Shown in pieces: positions 45,146 through 54,037 of a stretch of 64,000 bases of DNA; position 1 is the stretch's first letter, and every line of letters begins with the position of its first letter. Source of the DNA: Gleimia hominis (lineage in GTDB: Bacteria > Actinomycetota > Actinomycetes > Actinomycetales > Actinomycetaceae); contig NZ_CP126963.1 in the NCBI RefSeq assembly GCF_002871945.2, positions 558,001 to 622,000 on the forward strand, in the 5' to 3' direction. The position numbers were made by a program, and so were the translations under genes. The notes beneath the pieces are model-generated. The model saw nothing but the letters and a program-made list of their open reading frames with translations. It did not search any database and had not been told where the DNA came from.

Positions 45146-45772
45146 GTGGCAAAACTCTATTTCCGATACGGAGCCATGAACTCCGGAAAATCTACCGCAC
45201 TGCTACAAGCCGCATACAACTACGAAGAACGCGGACAACGCGTAGCATTAGCAAAACCCTCCGTGGACTCCAAAGGAGACCACTACATCATCTCCAGACT
45301 CGGGGTGAAACGCGAAGTAGACCTACTCGTATCCGCCCACGACAACCTCCGCACCAGATTCCGCTCCCTAACCCAAGGGGAAGACCCCAACTCCCTAATG
45401 CCCAACATAAAAGTAAAACCCATCGCCGCCCTACTAGTAGACGAAGCCCAATTCTTCACCCCCAAACAAGTAGACGACATGTTCAAAATAGCGGTCCTCG
45501 ACAACGTCCCCGTACTCTCATACGGAATCCGCACCGACTTCCGCACCACCGCATTCCCCGGCGCCCGCCGACTCCTCGAAATCGCCCACACCCTCGAAGA
45601 ACTAAAAACCATCTGCCGATGCGGCCGCAAAGCAATCTTCAACGGACGCAGAGTCAACGGACACTTCATCTTCAGCGGAGAACAAGTAGCCATCGACGGC
45701 GTAAAAGTCACCTACGAATCCCTGTGCGGCGCCTGCTACCTAGCGGAATCCGGTGGCGTCCTAGAACCGTGA
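45146..45772 (+). CDS. tdk: Thymidine kinase (type II)
   Basis: The 208-residue protein phosphorylates thymidine to dTMP in the salvage pathway. Walker A GAMNSGKS lies at residues 9-16, the Walker B-like LLVDEAQFF follows in the middle, and a zinc ribbon uses CRCGRKAIF and SLCGACY. Length and layout match prokaryotic type II enzymes. The start is GTG 45146, 21 bases after imuB, preceded by GGAAGG. The stop overlaps the helicase start (GTGA). Its position inside the SOS operon suggests it supplies dTTP during repair synthesis; that is inference. Codons here are strongly A- and C-rich. Confidence 0.92.
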   Translation: MAKLYFRYGAMNSGKSTALLQAAYNYEERGQRVALAKPSVDSKGDHYIISRLGVKREVDLLVSAHDNLRTRFRSLTQGEDPNSLMPNIKVKPIAALLVDEAQFFTPKQVDDMFKIAVLDNVPVLSYGIRTDFRTTAFPGARRLLEIAHTLEELKTICRCGRKAIFNGRRVNGHFIFSGEQVAIDGVKVTYESLCGACYLAESGGVLEP

Positions 45773-48700
45773 ACAACCTCAAACAAACAATCGCCCAAGC
45801 CCGCGACCAAGACATCATCGGACTCGTCGGCCCCGCCACCTACGGGCAAGCCCTCCGCACCGTAGACCGCGGCGACGTGAAAACCCTCAACTACAACCAC
45901 CAACAAACCCAAATAATCGCAAAAGTAAAAGGCGCCGGCGTAACCTACACCTGCTGGATAAGCCAAACCGGCCCACTCATCCGTGACCTAGACCTAACCT
46001 GCGCCTGCCGCACCCACACCTACTGCAAACACGCCACCGCCGCACTCCTACAAGCACAAAAACAACTCACCCGAACCCACCAACCCAACTGGCGTGCCAC
46101 CCTCACCCCACTACTCGAACCCGACACACAAGGAACCCCACTCGCACTCGTCCTAACCACAGGCGAACAAATCCTAATCACCCCCAGAAGAACTGGGAAA
46201 ACCCACAAATGGATAGCCAAACGCGCGTCCTGGGCAGACCTCACCTCCACCAAATGGGAATCAGTAACCCGCGGAATCAGACCCGACCACCTGAACATAA
46301 TCCGCCGCATCTACCAACAAGCCCGCACCAGCTCCACATGGACCAGCCCCAACCACGTCACCCTCAACGCCCTCGGCGCACAAGCACTCGAACTCCTCAA
46401 AGAAGCACAAACCCAAGGCATCCAACTATTCACACAAACCCAAACCGAACTCGAACCCCTCACCATCACCAGCAACGGAGTCGACCTCCAACTCCAAACC
46501 ACCACGCACGAACACGGCCTCAACCTCCTCGTGCGCATCCGCGAAAACCAGTTACCCATCAGTAAATACCGCATAATCGAAACCCACCCACCCCTCGTGC
46601 TATACGAAAACAAACTCACCCACGTCCGCACCGCCCCCCAATCCCTCCTCGACCTCGCCCGCGCACACAAACCCATCACCATCCCCAACCCCGACCTGCC
46701 CGACTTCTACCTCAACTACGCCCCCCGCCTCAAACAACTCCTAGACCAAGACAGCCAAGCAGTGCGCGGCCCCAAACTAAAAGGCATCGCCCGCTTCACC
46801 CCCGGACGCATCCAAATCAACTTCGAAGCCACCTACCAAGCAGGCAACCAAGAAATCCACCTAACCCCACAGCAAGTGCGCTCGCGGTTCCACTCCGACA
46901 TCCAAACCTTCCGCCAGCAAATCCGGGATCTAGCGAACGAATTCCACCCCCTCCGAGCCACCGAAAAAACCCAGTACCTAGACCTAGCGGACCTGAACGC
47001 TTTCCTCCAATGGGCACCCGCGGCCAGTGCACAACGCGACTGGCTTACCTGGGAGATTGACGACCAACTGCGCGATATTGACGTTGTAGACCAACCGGTT
47101 GACTTCCACGCGCAAGTTTTGGACGCAGACGACCCAGACTGGTTCGAACTCAAAATAGCGGTGGACGTAGATGGAGAATCCGTGCCATACGGCGATATTT
47201 TGCAGGCCGTGGCCACAAACCGCACGTGGGTACGCACCCCATCGGGACGCTGGGCACAAATTGACCCAAACATAGTGCAGCGGATCCAACAACTCCTGCA
47301 CGATCTTGGGCAAGAGCGCGATAACAAAACACACGTGCCCACCCACTCGCTGGGACTGTTGAAACTCCTAGAAGAATTAGACGTCAAAGTGGTGGGGGAC
47401 AGCAGCTGGTACCAGAATATGCGCGCGCTCCTACTCGACGAAGAACCCAGCGCTAACAATAAGGCCTCGAAACCACCGGTTTCACAGCCAGCGAATGCGC
47501 AGCTGCGGGACTATCAACTCGGTGGCGTGCGCTGGTTGCAGCGCGTCACCACCCTCGGATTCGGAGCGATTCTAGCCGACGACATGGGACTTGGGAAAAC
47601 CATGCAGCTACTGGCCATGATTCAAACCAAAAAAGACGAAGGGCAACTGAACCAAGGTGTGCTCGTGGTCGCCCCCACATCAGTGGTGAGCACTTGGCTA
47701 ACGGAAACGCGGCGTTACTTCCCGAACTTGAAGGCAACGGCTGTGCCCGGCATGCAATCGCGCAGAGCACACGCGCTGACCACGCTGCTTGACGACACCG
47801 ATATCCTCATTACCTCGTGGGCACTACTGCGGCTCGAAGCCACGCAATATGAGGAACTGGAGTTGGACGGTGCCATATTCGATGAGGCGCAAGCAATAAA
47901 GAACCCCTCGACAAACGGGCATAAGGCGGCTCGCAGCCTCAAAGCCCCGTGGAAAGTGGCGGTCACCGGCACGCCGGTCGAGAATACGGTGCGTGACCTG
48001 TGGTCTTTAATGCGAGTGGTGAACCCGCCGCTCCTGCCCGGATTGTCAGCGTTCAACGAGCAGTATCGTCGGCCGATTGAAATTGATGAAAATCCGCAGG
48101 CACTGACTCAACTACGTGGGCTCACCAGCCCGTTCATACTGCGGCGCACAAAAGAACAGGTGGCGCGCGAGCTACCCGAAAAGATTGAACAAACCCTCGC
48201 GGTAGAGTTGGACGGCCCCCACCGGGAAGTGTACGAGCGGGCCCTCATGAAAGAACGCAAACGTATTCTGGGCCTTGAAGGCGACGAGTCCAGTGCAGCG
48301 GATATCCTCGCGGCCCTAACCCGGTTGCGGCTGCTGGCTTTGGACCCGACTATGGTTCCACTGGAGGCGGAGCAGGATAGCGGCGACACTGATGGTAAGT
48401 CGGCAGACAAAAACGCGTCGCGAGCACAGCGAGTAGAACAATCCGCGTCGGCTAAAACCCGGTTGTTGCTATCGCACGTTGAAGAACTGGTGGCCAGTGG
48501 CCACAGCGTGCTCGTTTTTTCGCAGTTCACGCGGTATTTGCAAAAGATCCGGGAGCAATTGGAACGAAAAGATATTGCTGCGGCTTACCTAGATGGGCAC
48601 ACGCGCCACCGTGACCAAGTAATAAAAAGTTTCACGTCTGGGCAAAAACACGTTTTCCTCATCTCGCTGAGGGCCGGTGGTACCGGGCTTACGCTCACGC

Positions 48701-48945
48701 AAGCGGACTACGTGTACCTGATGGACCCGTGGTGGAATCCAGCGGTTGAACAGCAGGCGATCGACCGAGCCCACCGCATCGGGCAGACGAAAACGGTGAA
48801 TGTGTACCGGTTGGCGAGCGCTGACACGATTGAAGAAAAAGTGCTTGCCCTACAGGAACATAAGCGGAAAGTGACCAGTCAGGTCCTCAGCGATGCGTTG
48901 CCCACGTTGACGCGTGAGGACTTGCGGGAGCTGCTGCAGATTTAA
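45769..48945 (+). CDS. SNF2-family DEAD/H helicase with SWIM zinc finger
   Basis: The 1058-residue protein begins at GTG 45769, overlapping tdk by four bases. A SWIM zinc finger lies at Cys78, Cys80, Cys86 and His88 (CACRTHTYCKHA). The SNF2 ATPase occupies about 590-1050: Walker A DDMGLGKT with Lys610, motif II FDEAQAIKN, motif III VTGTPVENTVRDLWS, and motif VI QAIDRAHRIGQTKTV. Such RapA/HepA-like proteins remodel DNA-protein complexes. Regulation with imuA'B and dnaE2 suggests clearing of DNA for lesion bypass, an inference. The N-terminal third is A/C-rich like tdk, while codon use becomes ordinary after about 46,900. The frame is open further upstream (to 45082) but that part overlaps tdk out of frame and is not coding. 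Confidence 0.92.
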   Translation: MNNLKQTIAQARDQDIIGLVGPATYGQALRTVDRGDVKTLNYNHQQTQIIAKVKGAGVTYTCWISQTGPLIRDLDLTCACRTHTYCKHATAALLQAQKQLTRTHQPNWRATLTPLLEPDTQGTPLALVLTTGEQILITPRRTGKTHKWIAKRASWADLTSTKWESVTRGIRPDHLNIIRRIYQQARTSSTWTSPNHVTLNALGAQALELLKEAQTQGIQLFTQTQTELEPLTITSNGVDLQLQTTTHEHGLNLLVRIRENQLPISKYRIIETHPPLVLYENKLTHVRTAPQSLLDLARAHKPITIPNPDLPDFYLNYAPRLKQLLDQDSQAVRGPKLKGIARFTPGRIQINFEATYQAGNQEIHLTPQQVRSRFHSDIQTFRQQIRDLANEFHPLRATEKTQYLDLADLNAFLQWAPAASAQRDWLTWEIDDQLRDIDVVDQPVDFHAQVLDADDPDWFELKIAVDVDGESVPYGDILQAVATNRTWVRTPSGRWAQIDPNIVQRIQQLLHDLGQERDNKTHVPTHSLGLLKLLEELDVKVVGDSSWYQNMRALLLDEEPSANNKASKPPVSQPANAQLRDYQLGGVRWLQRVTTLGFGAILADDMGLGKTMQLLAMIQTKKDEGQLNQGVLVVAPTSVVSTWLTETRRYFPNLKATAVPGMQSRRAHALTTLLDDTDILITSWALLRLEATQYEELELDGAIFDEAQAIKNPSTNGHKAARSLKAPWKVAVTGTPVENTVRDLWSLMRVVNPPLLPGLSAFNEQYRRPIEIDENPQALTQLRGLTSPFILRRTKEQVARELPEKIEQTLAVELDGPHREVYERALMKERKRILGLEGDESSAADILAALTRLRLLALDPTMVPLEAEQDSGDTDGKSADKNASRAQRVEQSASAKTRLLLSHVEELVASGHSVLVFSQFTRYLQKIREQLERKDIAAAYLDGHTRHRDQVIKSFTSGQKHVFLISLRAGGTGLTLTQADYVYLMDPWWNPAVEQQAIDRAHRIGQTKTVNVYRLASADTIEEKVLALQEHKRKVTSQVLSDALPTLTREDLRELLQI

Positions 48946-48963
48946 TCACAGACACTCCCGTTT

Positions 48964-48984
48964 CGAACAAGTGTTCGATACAAT
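48964..48984 (+). promoter_or_regulatory. SOS box and -10 element of dnaE2
   Basis: CGAACAAGTGTTCG (48964-48977) is a perfect SOS box, followed directly by TACAAT (48979-48984), a good -10 hexamer. Transcription would start at about 48990-48991, at the GTG start codon of dnaE2. LexA would therefore cover the -35/-10 spacer. Confidence 0.88.
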
Positions 48985-48990
48985 GTGGGG

Positions 48991-51900
48991 GTGTCTTACG
49001 CTGAACTGCACGCGCACAGCGCTTATTCGTTTCTGCATGGGGCGGACATGCCCAGCCGCATGGTGGAGCGTGCGCAGCAATTGGGGCTAAGTGGAATCGC
49101 GGTGTTGGACTACGACGGCATGTACTCCACAATGCAGACTAATACGGCGGCCAGGCAGGTGGGTATACCGGTGGTGCAGGGCACGGAGATCCGTTTGGAT
49201 TCCCAAACTCACCTGCCCATTTTGGCTCGTAACGTGCGTGGTTACGAAGACTTGTGTGCAGCTATTTCGCATTTTCAGCTTGCGGCTGGGCAGAAAACAG
49301 ATTCTATTTTTTCGCTTGAGGAACTAGCAGCTCATTCGCATGGGAACTGGACTGTGCTCACGGGCACGAACCATTCTTTAGTGTGGCGAGCGTTAAAAGA
49401 AACTGGGATGGCAGGTGCTGTTCGGGCGGTGGAGCATTTGCGGGAGTTGTTTGGGCACGTGTGTGTTGAGTCGGCTCTGAAAAGTCCGGCGCAGTGGGAG
49501 GATGCGCAAGTGCTCCACGAGTTAGCAGCTAAAACGGGGGCGACGCTGGTGGCCACCGGTGCTGCCCGGGCAGCTGGCCCGGAATCTGTGCGCCGCGCAC
49601 ACGTGTTGCGTGCAATCCAGTTGGGGGGTTCGCTTTCGCAGGTGCAACCGTACTTGGAGGCGTACCCACCGATCTTGCGCAGTGAGAACCAGATGCTGCA
49701 AATCCACCGCCACTACCCTCAGGCCGTGTGGAATGCGGCGGAAATAGCGGAAGAATTGGCTTTTGATGTGCGTTTACTAGCCCCGCAATTACCGCGCGCG
49801 CAGGTGCCTGCGGGGTATTCGGAGGAAACTTGGTTGCGCCAGTGTGTTGAGGTTCAGGGGCGGAAGAAGTATGGGACCCGCACGCAGGCTCCGCAGGCGT
49901 GGGCGCTGCTCGATAAGGAACTGGGACTGATCTGCAGTTTGAACTTCGCGGGATATTTTCTGATTGTGAAAGAGATTGTGGATTATTGTGCGCAGAACAA
50001 TATTTTGTGCCAGGGACGGGGGTCGGCTGCTAACTCGGCGGTGTGTTACGCGTTGGGGATCACCGCGGTGGATGCGGTGCGGCACAAGATGATGTTTGAA
50101 CGGTTCATTTCACCGGGCCGCTCGTCCCCTCCGGATATTGACTTGGATATTGAAGCGCAGGCGCGTGAACGGGTGATTCAACACGTGTATGACAAATACG
50201 GGCGTGAATGCGCAGCGCAGGTGGCGAACGTGATCACGTACCGCAGGAAGTCAGCGGTTCGAGACGTGGTGAAGGCATTTGGGTATTCAGAGGATGTGGC
50301 GCGAACGTGGTCTGCGGATCTGGATGTGAAAGCGGATAAGAACGTGATGGAGATGGCGCAAAGCGTGCGGGGGTTGCCGCGGCACATGGGGATTCATCCT
50401 GGTGGAATGGTGCTGACCCGCAGCCCGGTTTCGCGCACCTGCCCGATTACGTGGGCGACGAAACCGGGGCGGACTGTACTGCAGTGGGATAAGGAGGACT
50501 GTGAAGCGGCGGGTTTAGTGAAGTTTGACCTGCTGGGGTTGGGCATGTTGGGGGCGTTGCGGCGCATGTACGACGCGTTATCGAACGCGGGGTACCAGTG
50601 GCGGGGAAAACCGTATTCGTTGCATAACATGCCGCAGGAGGATCCGAAAGTGTACGACCTGCTGTGTAATGCGGACACGGTGGGAGTGTTCCAAGTGGAG
50701 TCGCGCGCACAGATGAACACGTTACCGCGGCTGCGGCCCCGCTGTTTTTACGACATTGTGATTGAGGTGGCTTTGATTCGGCCCGGTCCGATTCAAGGGC
50801 AGGCGGTGAACCCGTATTTGCGTAGGCGCGCGGGGGAGGAGCCGGTTACGTATCCGCATCCGATTTTGAAGCCGGTGCTAGCGAAAACCCTTGGGGTGGC
50901 GCTGTTTCAAGAACAGATGATGCAGTTGGCGGTGGTTGGAGCCGGGTTCACGCCGGCGCAGGCCGATCAGCTACGCAAAGCGATGGGGTCGAAGCATCAT
51001 GCGCAGCGGATGGAGTCACTGCGTCCACTGTTGTTCGCGGGGCTGGCGAAAAATGGGATTACCGGTGTAGCTGCCGACCAGATTTACGAGAGTTTGCAAG
51101 GGTTTTCAGAGTTCGGGTTCCCGGAGTCGCACTCGTTTTCGTTTGCCTATATTGTTTACGCTTCCGCTTGGTTGAAAGTGCATTTTCCTGAGGAGTTTTA
51201 CGCCGCAATTCTAGCTAGCCAACCGATGGGTTTTTACTCACCGGCTTCGCTCGTGCAAGACGCACGTGCGCACGGAGTGCGGGTGGAACGCGCGGACGTG
51301 AACTACTCCCACTTTCACGCGAGCGTAGAGCAAGTGGATGCAAAACAGGCTTGTTTGCAGAAAGGTGGGGCGAAGCAAGGGCGCGGGAGGAAGCGGATTG
51401 CACCGGTGGAACCCGATGAGTCTAAGGTCGTGCGGTTGGGTTTGGATTCAATTAGGGGAGTGGATGAAGTGGTGGCGGACCGGATTGTTCAAGCCCGTGG
51501 GGACGCGGCTTTTACGTCTTTGACGGATCTGGCTCACCGCGCCGGCCTGTCCAGTGGGGACGTGCAGCGGTTAGCGCATGCGGGGGCCTTAACCAGTTTG
51601 GGAGTATCGCGCCGAGCAGGGTTGTGGAATGCGCAGCTCGTGGCCAGCAGTGCGCAGCAACTGACACTGCCGATCGACTGGGAGTTAAAGCGTGACTTAC
51701 CTGCGATGAGCCCAACCCAAGCAGTAGTTGAAGACTACCTGTCGACCGGGCTTAGCGTTGACGCGCACCCCATGCAGCTAGTGCGCAGCCAGTTGCAGTC
51801 ACAAAACATCCTCACGTGCCAAGAAGCTAAAACCCAACCTGACGGTAAACGCGTGAAAACCGCGGGGGTAGTGACGCACAGGCAGCGTCCACAAACAGCC

Positions 51901-52119
51901 GGGGGCGTAGTGTTCTTGTCGCTGGAGGACGAAACTGGGTTAGTTAACGTAGTGTGCCAACGGAACCTGTGGGAACGCTACCGCAAAGTAGCGCTCACCA
52001 GCCGGGCACTAATAGTTCGCGGAATGCTTGAAACCGATCGGGGCGCACACGTGTTCGTAGCCGACCAATTGCTCACCTGCCCCATCCCCGTGTCCGGACG
52101 CTCCCGCGACTTCCGCTAA
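48991..52119 (+). CDS. dnaE2: Error-prone DNA polymerase DnaE2
   Basis: The 1042-residue protein is a C-family polymerase of the DnaE2 type, shorter than replicative DnaE. The N-terminal PHP domain starts YAELHAHSAYSFLHGADMP. The catalytic acids are in PDIDLDIEAQ (Asp382, Asp384, with Asp386). FQEQMMQLAV and FPESHSFSFAYIVYASAWLK are conserved fingers segments. The C-terminal OB-fold (KTAGVVTHRQRPQTAGGVVFLSLEDETGLVNVV) is followed directly by the stop. With ImuA' and ImuB it performs SOS lesion bypass. GTG 48991 would be used from a leaderless mRNA; GTG 48985 is an alternative. No Shine-Dalgarno sequence is visible, which supports leaderless initiation. Confidence 0.93.
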   Translation: MSYAELHAHSAYSFLHGADMPSRMVERAQQLGLSGIAVLDYDGMYSTMQTNTAARQVGIPVVQGTEIRLDSQTHLPILARNVRGYEDLCAAISHFQLAAGQKTDSIFSLEELAAHSHGNWTVLTGTNHSLVWRALKETGMAGAVRAVEHLRELFGHVCVESALKSPAQWEDAQVLHELAAKTGATLVATGAARAAGPESVRRAHVLRAIQLGGSLSQVQPYLEAYPPILRSENQMLQIHRHYPQAVWNAAEIAEELAFDVRLLAPQLPRAQVPAGYSEETWLRQCVEVQGRKKYGTRTQAPQAWALLDKELGLICSLNFAGYFLIVKEIVDYCAQNNILCQGRGSAANSAVCYALGITAVDAVRHKMMFERFISPGRSSPPDIDLDIEAQARERVIQHVYDKYGRECAAQVANVITYRRKSAVRDVVKAFGYSEDVARTWSADLDVKADKNVMEMAQSVRGLPRHMGIHPGGMVLTRSPVSRTCPITWATKPGRTVLQWDKEDCEAAGLVKFDLLGLGMLGALRRMYDALSNAGYQWRGKPYSLHNMPQEDPKVYDLLCNADTVGVFQVESRAQMNTLPRLRPRCFYDIVIEVALIRPGPIQGQAVNPYLRRRAGEEPVTYPHPILKPVLAKTLGVALFQEQMMQLAVVGAGFTPAQADQLRKAMGSKHHAQRMESLRPLLFAGLAKNGITGVAADQIYESLQGFSEFGFPESHSFSFAYIVYASAWLKVHFPEEFYAAILASQPMGFYSPASLVQDARAHGVRVERADVNYSHFHASVEQVDAKQACLQKGGAKQGRGRKRIAPVEPDESKVVRLGLDSIRGVDEVVADRIVQARGDAAFTSLTDLAHRAGLSSGDVQRLAHAGALTSLGVSRRAGLWNAQLVASSAQQLTLPIDWELKRDLPAMSPTQAVVEDYLSTGLSVDAHPMQLVRSQLQSQNILTCQEAKTQPDGKRVKTAGVVTHRQRPQTAGGVVFLSLEDETGLVNVVCQRNLWERYRKVALTSRALIVRGMLETDRGAHVFVADQLLTCPIPVSGRSRDFR

Positions 52120-52198
52120 CGAAGGTGCAGCGCCGTGAAACGTCCGCTAACACGGGCACGGCCACCTGCAATATAGCGAGTCGAACGCAGCGCCATGA
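52112..52198 (+). repeat. Decayed 30-31-bp repeat after dnaE2
   Basis: TCCGCTAAC, which holds the dnaE2 stop codon, recurs 31 bases later (52112 and 52143). GCAGCGCC followed by GTGA or ATGA recurs 60 bases apart (52127 and 52187). Both fit a strongly eroded unit of about 30 bases. Confidence 0.4.
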
Positions 52199-52223
52199 GG
52201 GAACCCACAATGAGCGAGCGGAC

Positions 52224-52880
52224 CTACTTGTCGAGTGTCAGCAGCAGCCGCGTTAACTCCTCAGGGGAATTAACCACGTGGTTGGCTTTCGCGAACTCAT
52301 CCGGGGACGTGCCAGACCACGTGACCCCAATGGTGTCCAAACCGCACGCATTCCCACCTTCAATATCGTAAAAACGATCCCCAATCATAGCTTTCGTGGA
52401 ATCATCCACATCCACGCCCGCATCCCGCAGGCGACGCAAAGCTAACTCAATGACAGACGCCTTAGTGTGATCCGCCGAATCCACCTGCGATCCTGCGAGC
52501 ACTCGGAAAAAGTGGGTAATCCCATATCGGGCAATAATCGGGTTCGCAATCCGCTCCATCTTCGACGTTGCTGTCGCCATCACCACCCCCGCGTGCGCAA
52601 GAGCCTCAAGCATAGGAACGACGCCAGCGAAAAGGGGCGCGTCAAACATAACTTCCTGGTAGTGCTTACGGTAGGTTGCAATCGCAGGCTCAATCTCAGC
52701 GGGCGCGAGGCCAGCAAAATCACTGAAACTAGACGCCAACGGTGGCCCCACCCAGCGGCGCAACTGCTCCTGTGTCTGCAACGGCAACCCCAATTGCGCG
52801 AGCGTAGCATTCACACTATCGGTAATCACCTGCGCCGAATCGGACAGCGTGCCATCAACATCAAAGAGTGCAATCAGCAT
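52224..52880 (-). CDS. HAD hydrolase, phosphoglycolate-phosphatase-like
   Basis: The 218-residue HAD protein begins MLIALFDVDGTLSDSAQVI (nucleophile Asp7, acid/base Asp9). Further blocks are ATATSKMERIA (motif II), a lysine in DHTKASVIELALRR (motif III) and MIGDRFYDIEGGNACGL (motif IV). A helical cap of the Gph type lies between. Substrates in this subfamily include phosphoglycolate and pyrophosphate; the exact one is not readable. GGAAG precedes the ATG. Confidence 0.85.
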   Translation of the reverse strand: MLIALFDVDGTLSDSAQVITDSVNATLAQLGLPLQTQEQLRRWVGPPLASSFSDFAGLAPAEIEPAIATYRKHYQEVMFDAPLFAGVVPMLEALAHAGVVMATATSKMERIANPIIARYGITHFFRVLAGSQVDSADHTKASVIELALRRLRDAGVDVDDSTKAMIGDRFYDIEGGNACGLDTIGVTWSGTSPDEFAKANHVVNSPEELTRLLLTLDK

Positions 52881-52984
52881 GTTCTTCCTACTCTAAAGGC
52901 CAGCGCCAAGCGATTGGCGTATCCACATCTCACCATGCTAGAGTTTCACTCGTCGCTTTTGAGTGCAAACTCGAATGTTACCCA

Positions 52985-53073
52985 GCGCGGGTGGCGGAAT
53001 AGGTAGACGCGCTAGCTTGAGGTGCTAGTTCCTAATTTAAACGGGAGTGGGGGTTCAAGTCCCCCTCCGCGCA
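52985..53073 (+). tRNA. tRNA-Leu (anticodon GAG)
   Basis: An 89-base type II tRNA folds with acceptor stem GCGCGGG/TCCGCGC plus discriminator A, an anticodon stem CTAGC/GCTAG with loop TTGAGGT (anticodon GAG), a long variable arm (about 53023-53047) and the T arm GGGGG-TTCAAGT-CCCCC. It reads CUU and CUC codons. CCA is not encoded. A terminator follows. Confidence 0.97.
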
Positions 53074-53080
53074 CAGCAAC

Positions 53081-53104
53081 AACCCCGGGAAACCGGGGTT
53101 TTCG
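53081..53104 (+). terminator. Terminator of tRNA-Leu
   Basis: AACCCCGG-GAAA-CCGGGGTT (53081-53100) followed by TT forms a tight rho-independent terminator eight bases after the tRNA. The rest of the stretch to the next gene at 53303 shows no feature I can support. Confidence 0.9.
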
Positions 53105-53302
53105 CATACTCGCACACGAAACTATGCCGCGCCCGTGGGGAAACGAAAGTGCATAGCGACCGCAGTTAAAGGCAACTGGGTCGCGATACTGGTGAAATGA
53201 AACAACAGCAAGATGGGCTAAAGCTGGTGCAAAGGTGAATCCAAGCAGGTCGCAGCGCGGACTCCCTGCACATTTGCGAAGCAAACACGTAAAGTTGAGA
53301 CC

Positions 53303-53992
53303 ATGATGCATATCGATATCTGGTCTGACATAGCTTGCCCCTGGTCCTACCTTGGAGTTCGGCACATGCGTCAGGCACTGCGCGACTTTGAACATCGGGA
53401 CAACGTCCGACTCACCCTACACGCATATTTACTGCGCCCAGAACTAGAGAAAACCACGGATAAAACCGCGCTCGAATACCTCGCGGAAAACAAAGATATG
53501 ACACGCGAAGAAGTGCAAGAAGCCCTCGAATCAGTTACGAAACTAGGAAGTGAAGAAGGTTTGCACTTCGATTGGGACCGCGTGCGCATCGCGCCCACCA
53601 CCAGTGCGCACCGCCTCGTGTTCCTGGCGCGCGAACTTGACCTTGAAAACGACACCACTATCGGCCCGGACACGATGGAGCTAAAAGTTAACGAAGCTCT
53701 ACAGCGCGCCTACTTCGAAATGGGAGCGGACATCAGCCACCCGGAAACCCTCATTTCCATTGTGCAAGACTTCAACATTGACGGCAAACGCGTGCTTGAA
53801 GCACTTGAAAGCCCCGACACGGGTACACAAGTGTTCTCGGACTTCCAAGTTGGCGTGCAGATCGGGGTTAACTCCGTTCCCACGTTCGTGTTCAACAGCC
53901 AGTTCGTTGTCGCCCAGTCACTACCCGCAAAAGCGTATGCGAACGCGCTCGAAACCGCGTGGGAATCCGCAGCGCAGAAACAGGATCGCTAG
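53303..53992 (+). CDS. DsbA-family oxidoreductase (FrnE-like)
   Basis: The 229-residue protein has a thioredoxin fold with the active-site segment DIWSDIACPWSYLGVRHM, so the usual CPWC motif is CPWS with a single cysteine. The helical insert and NSVPTFVFNSQFVVAQSLPA (cis-proline loop) match FrnE/2-hydroxychromene-2-carboxylate isomerase relatives. Lacking the second cysteine, it cannot form the intramolecular disulfide and may act as an isomerase or glutathione/mycothiol-type S-transferase. No signal peptide is present, so it is cytoplasmic. Confidence 0.85.
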   Translation: MMHIDIWSDIACPWSYLGVRHMRQALRDFEHRDNVRLTLHAYLLRPELEKTTDKTALEYLAENKDMTREEVQEALESVTKLGSEEGLHFDWDRVRIAPTTSAHRLVFLARELDLENDTTIGPDTMELKVNEALQRAYFEMGADISHPETLISIVQDFNIDGKRVLEALESPDTGTQVFSDFQVGVQIGVNSVPTFVFNSQFVVAQSLPAKAYANALETAWESAAQKQDR

Positions 53993-54037
53993 ACCGGGGA
54001 ACCGAGCGGCATCAATATTATGAGTGGGAGGAAGCCA

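Noticed and set aside
45082..45768. 229-codon upstream extension of the helicase frame
   Set aside because: It overlaps tdk in another frame and is Arg/His/Pro-rich; the SWIM helicase is complete from GTG 45769.
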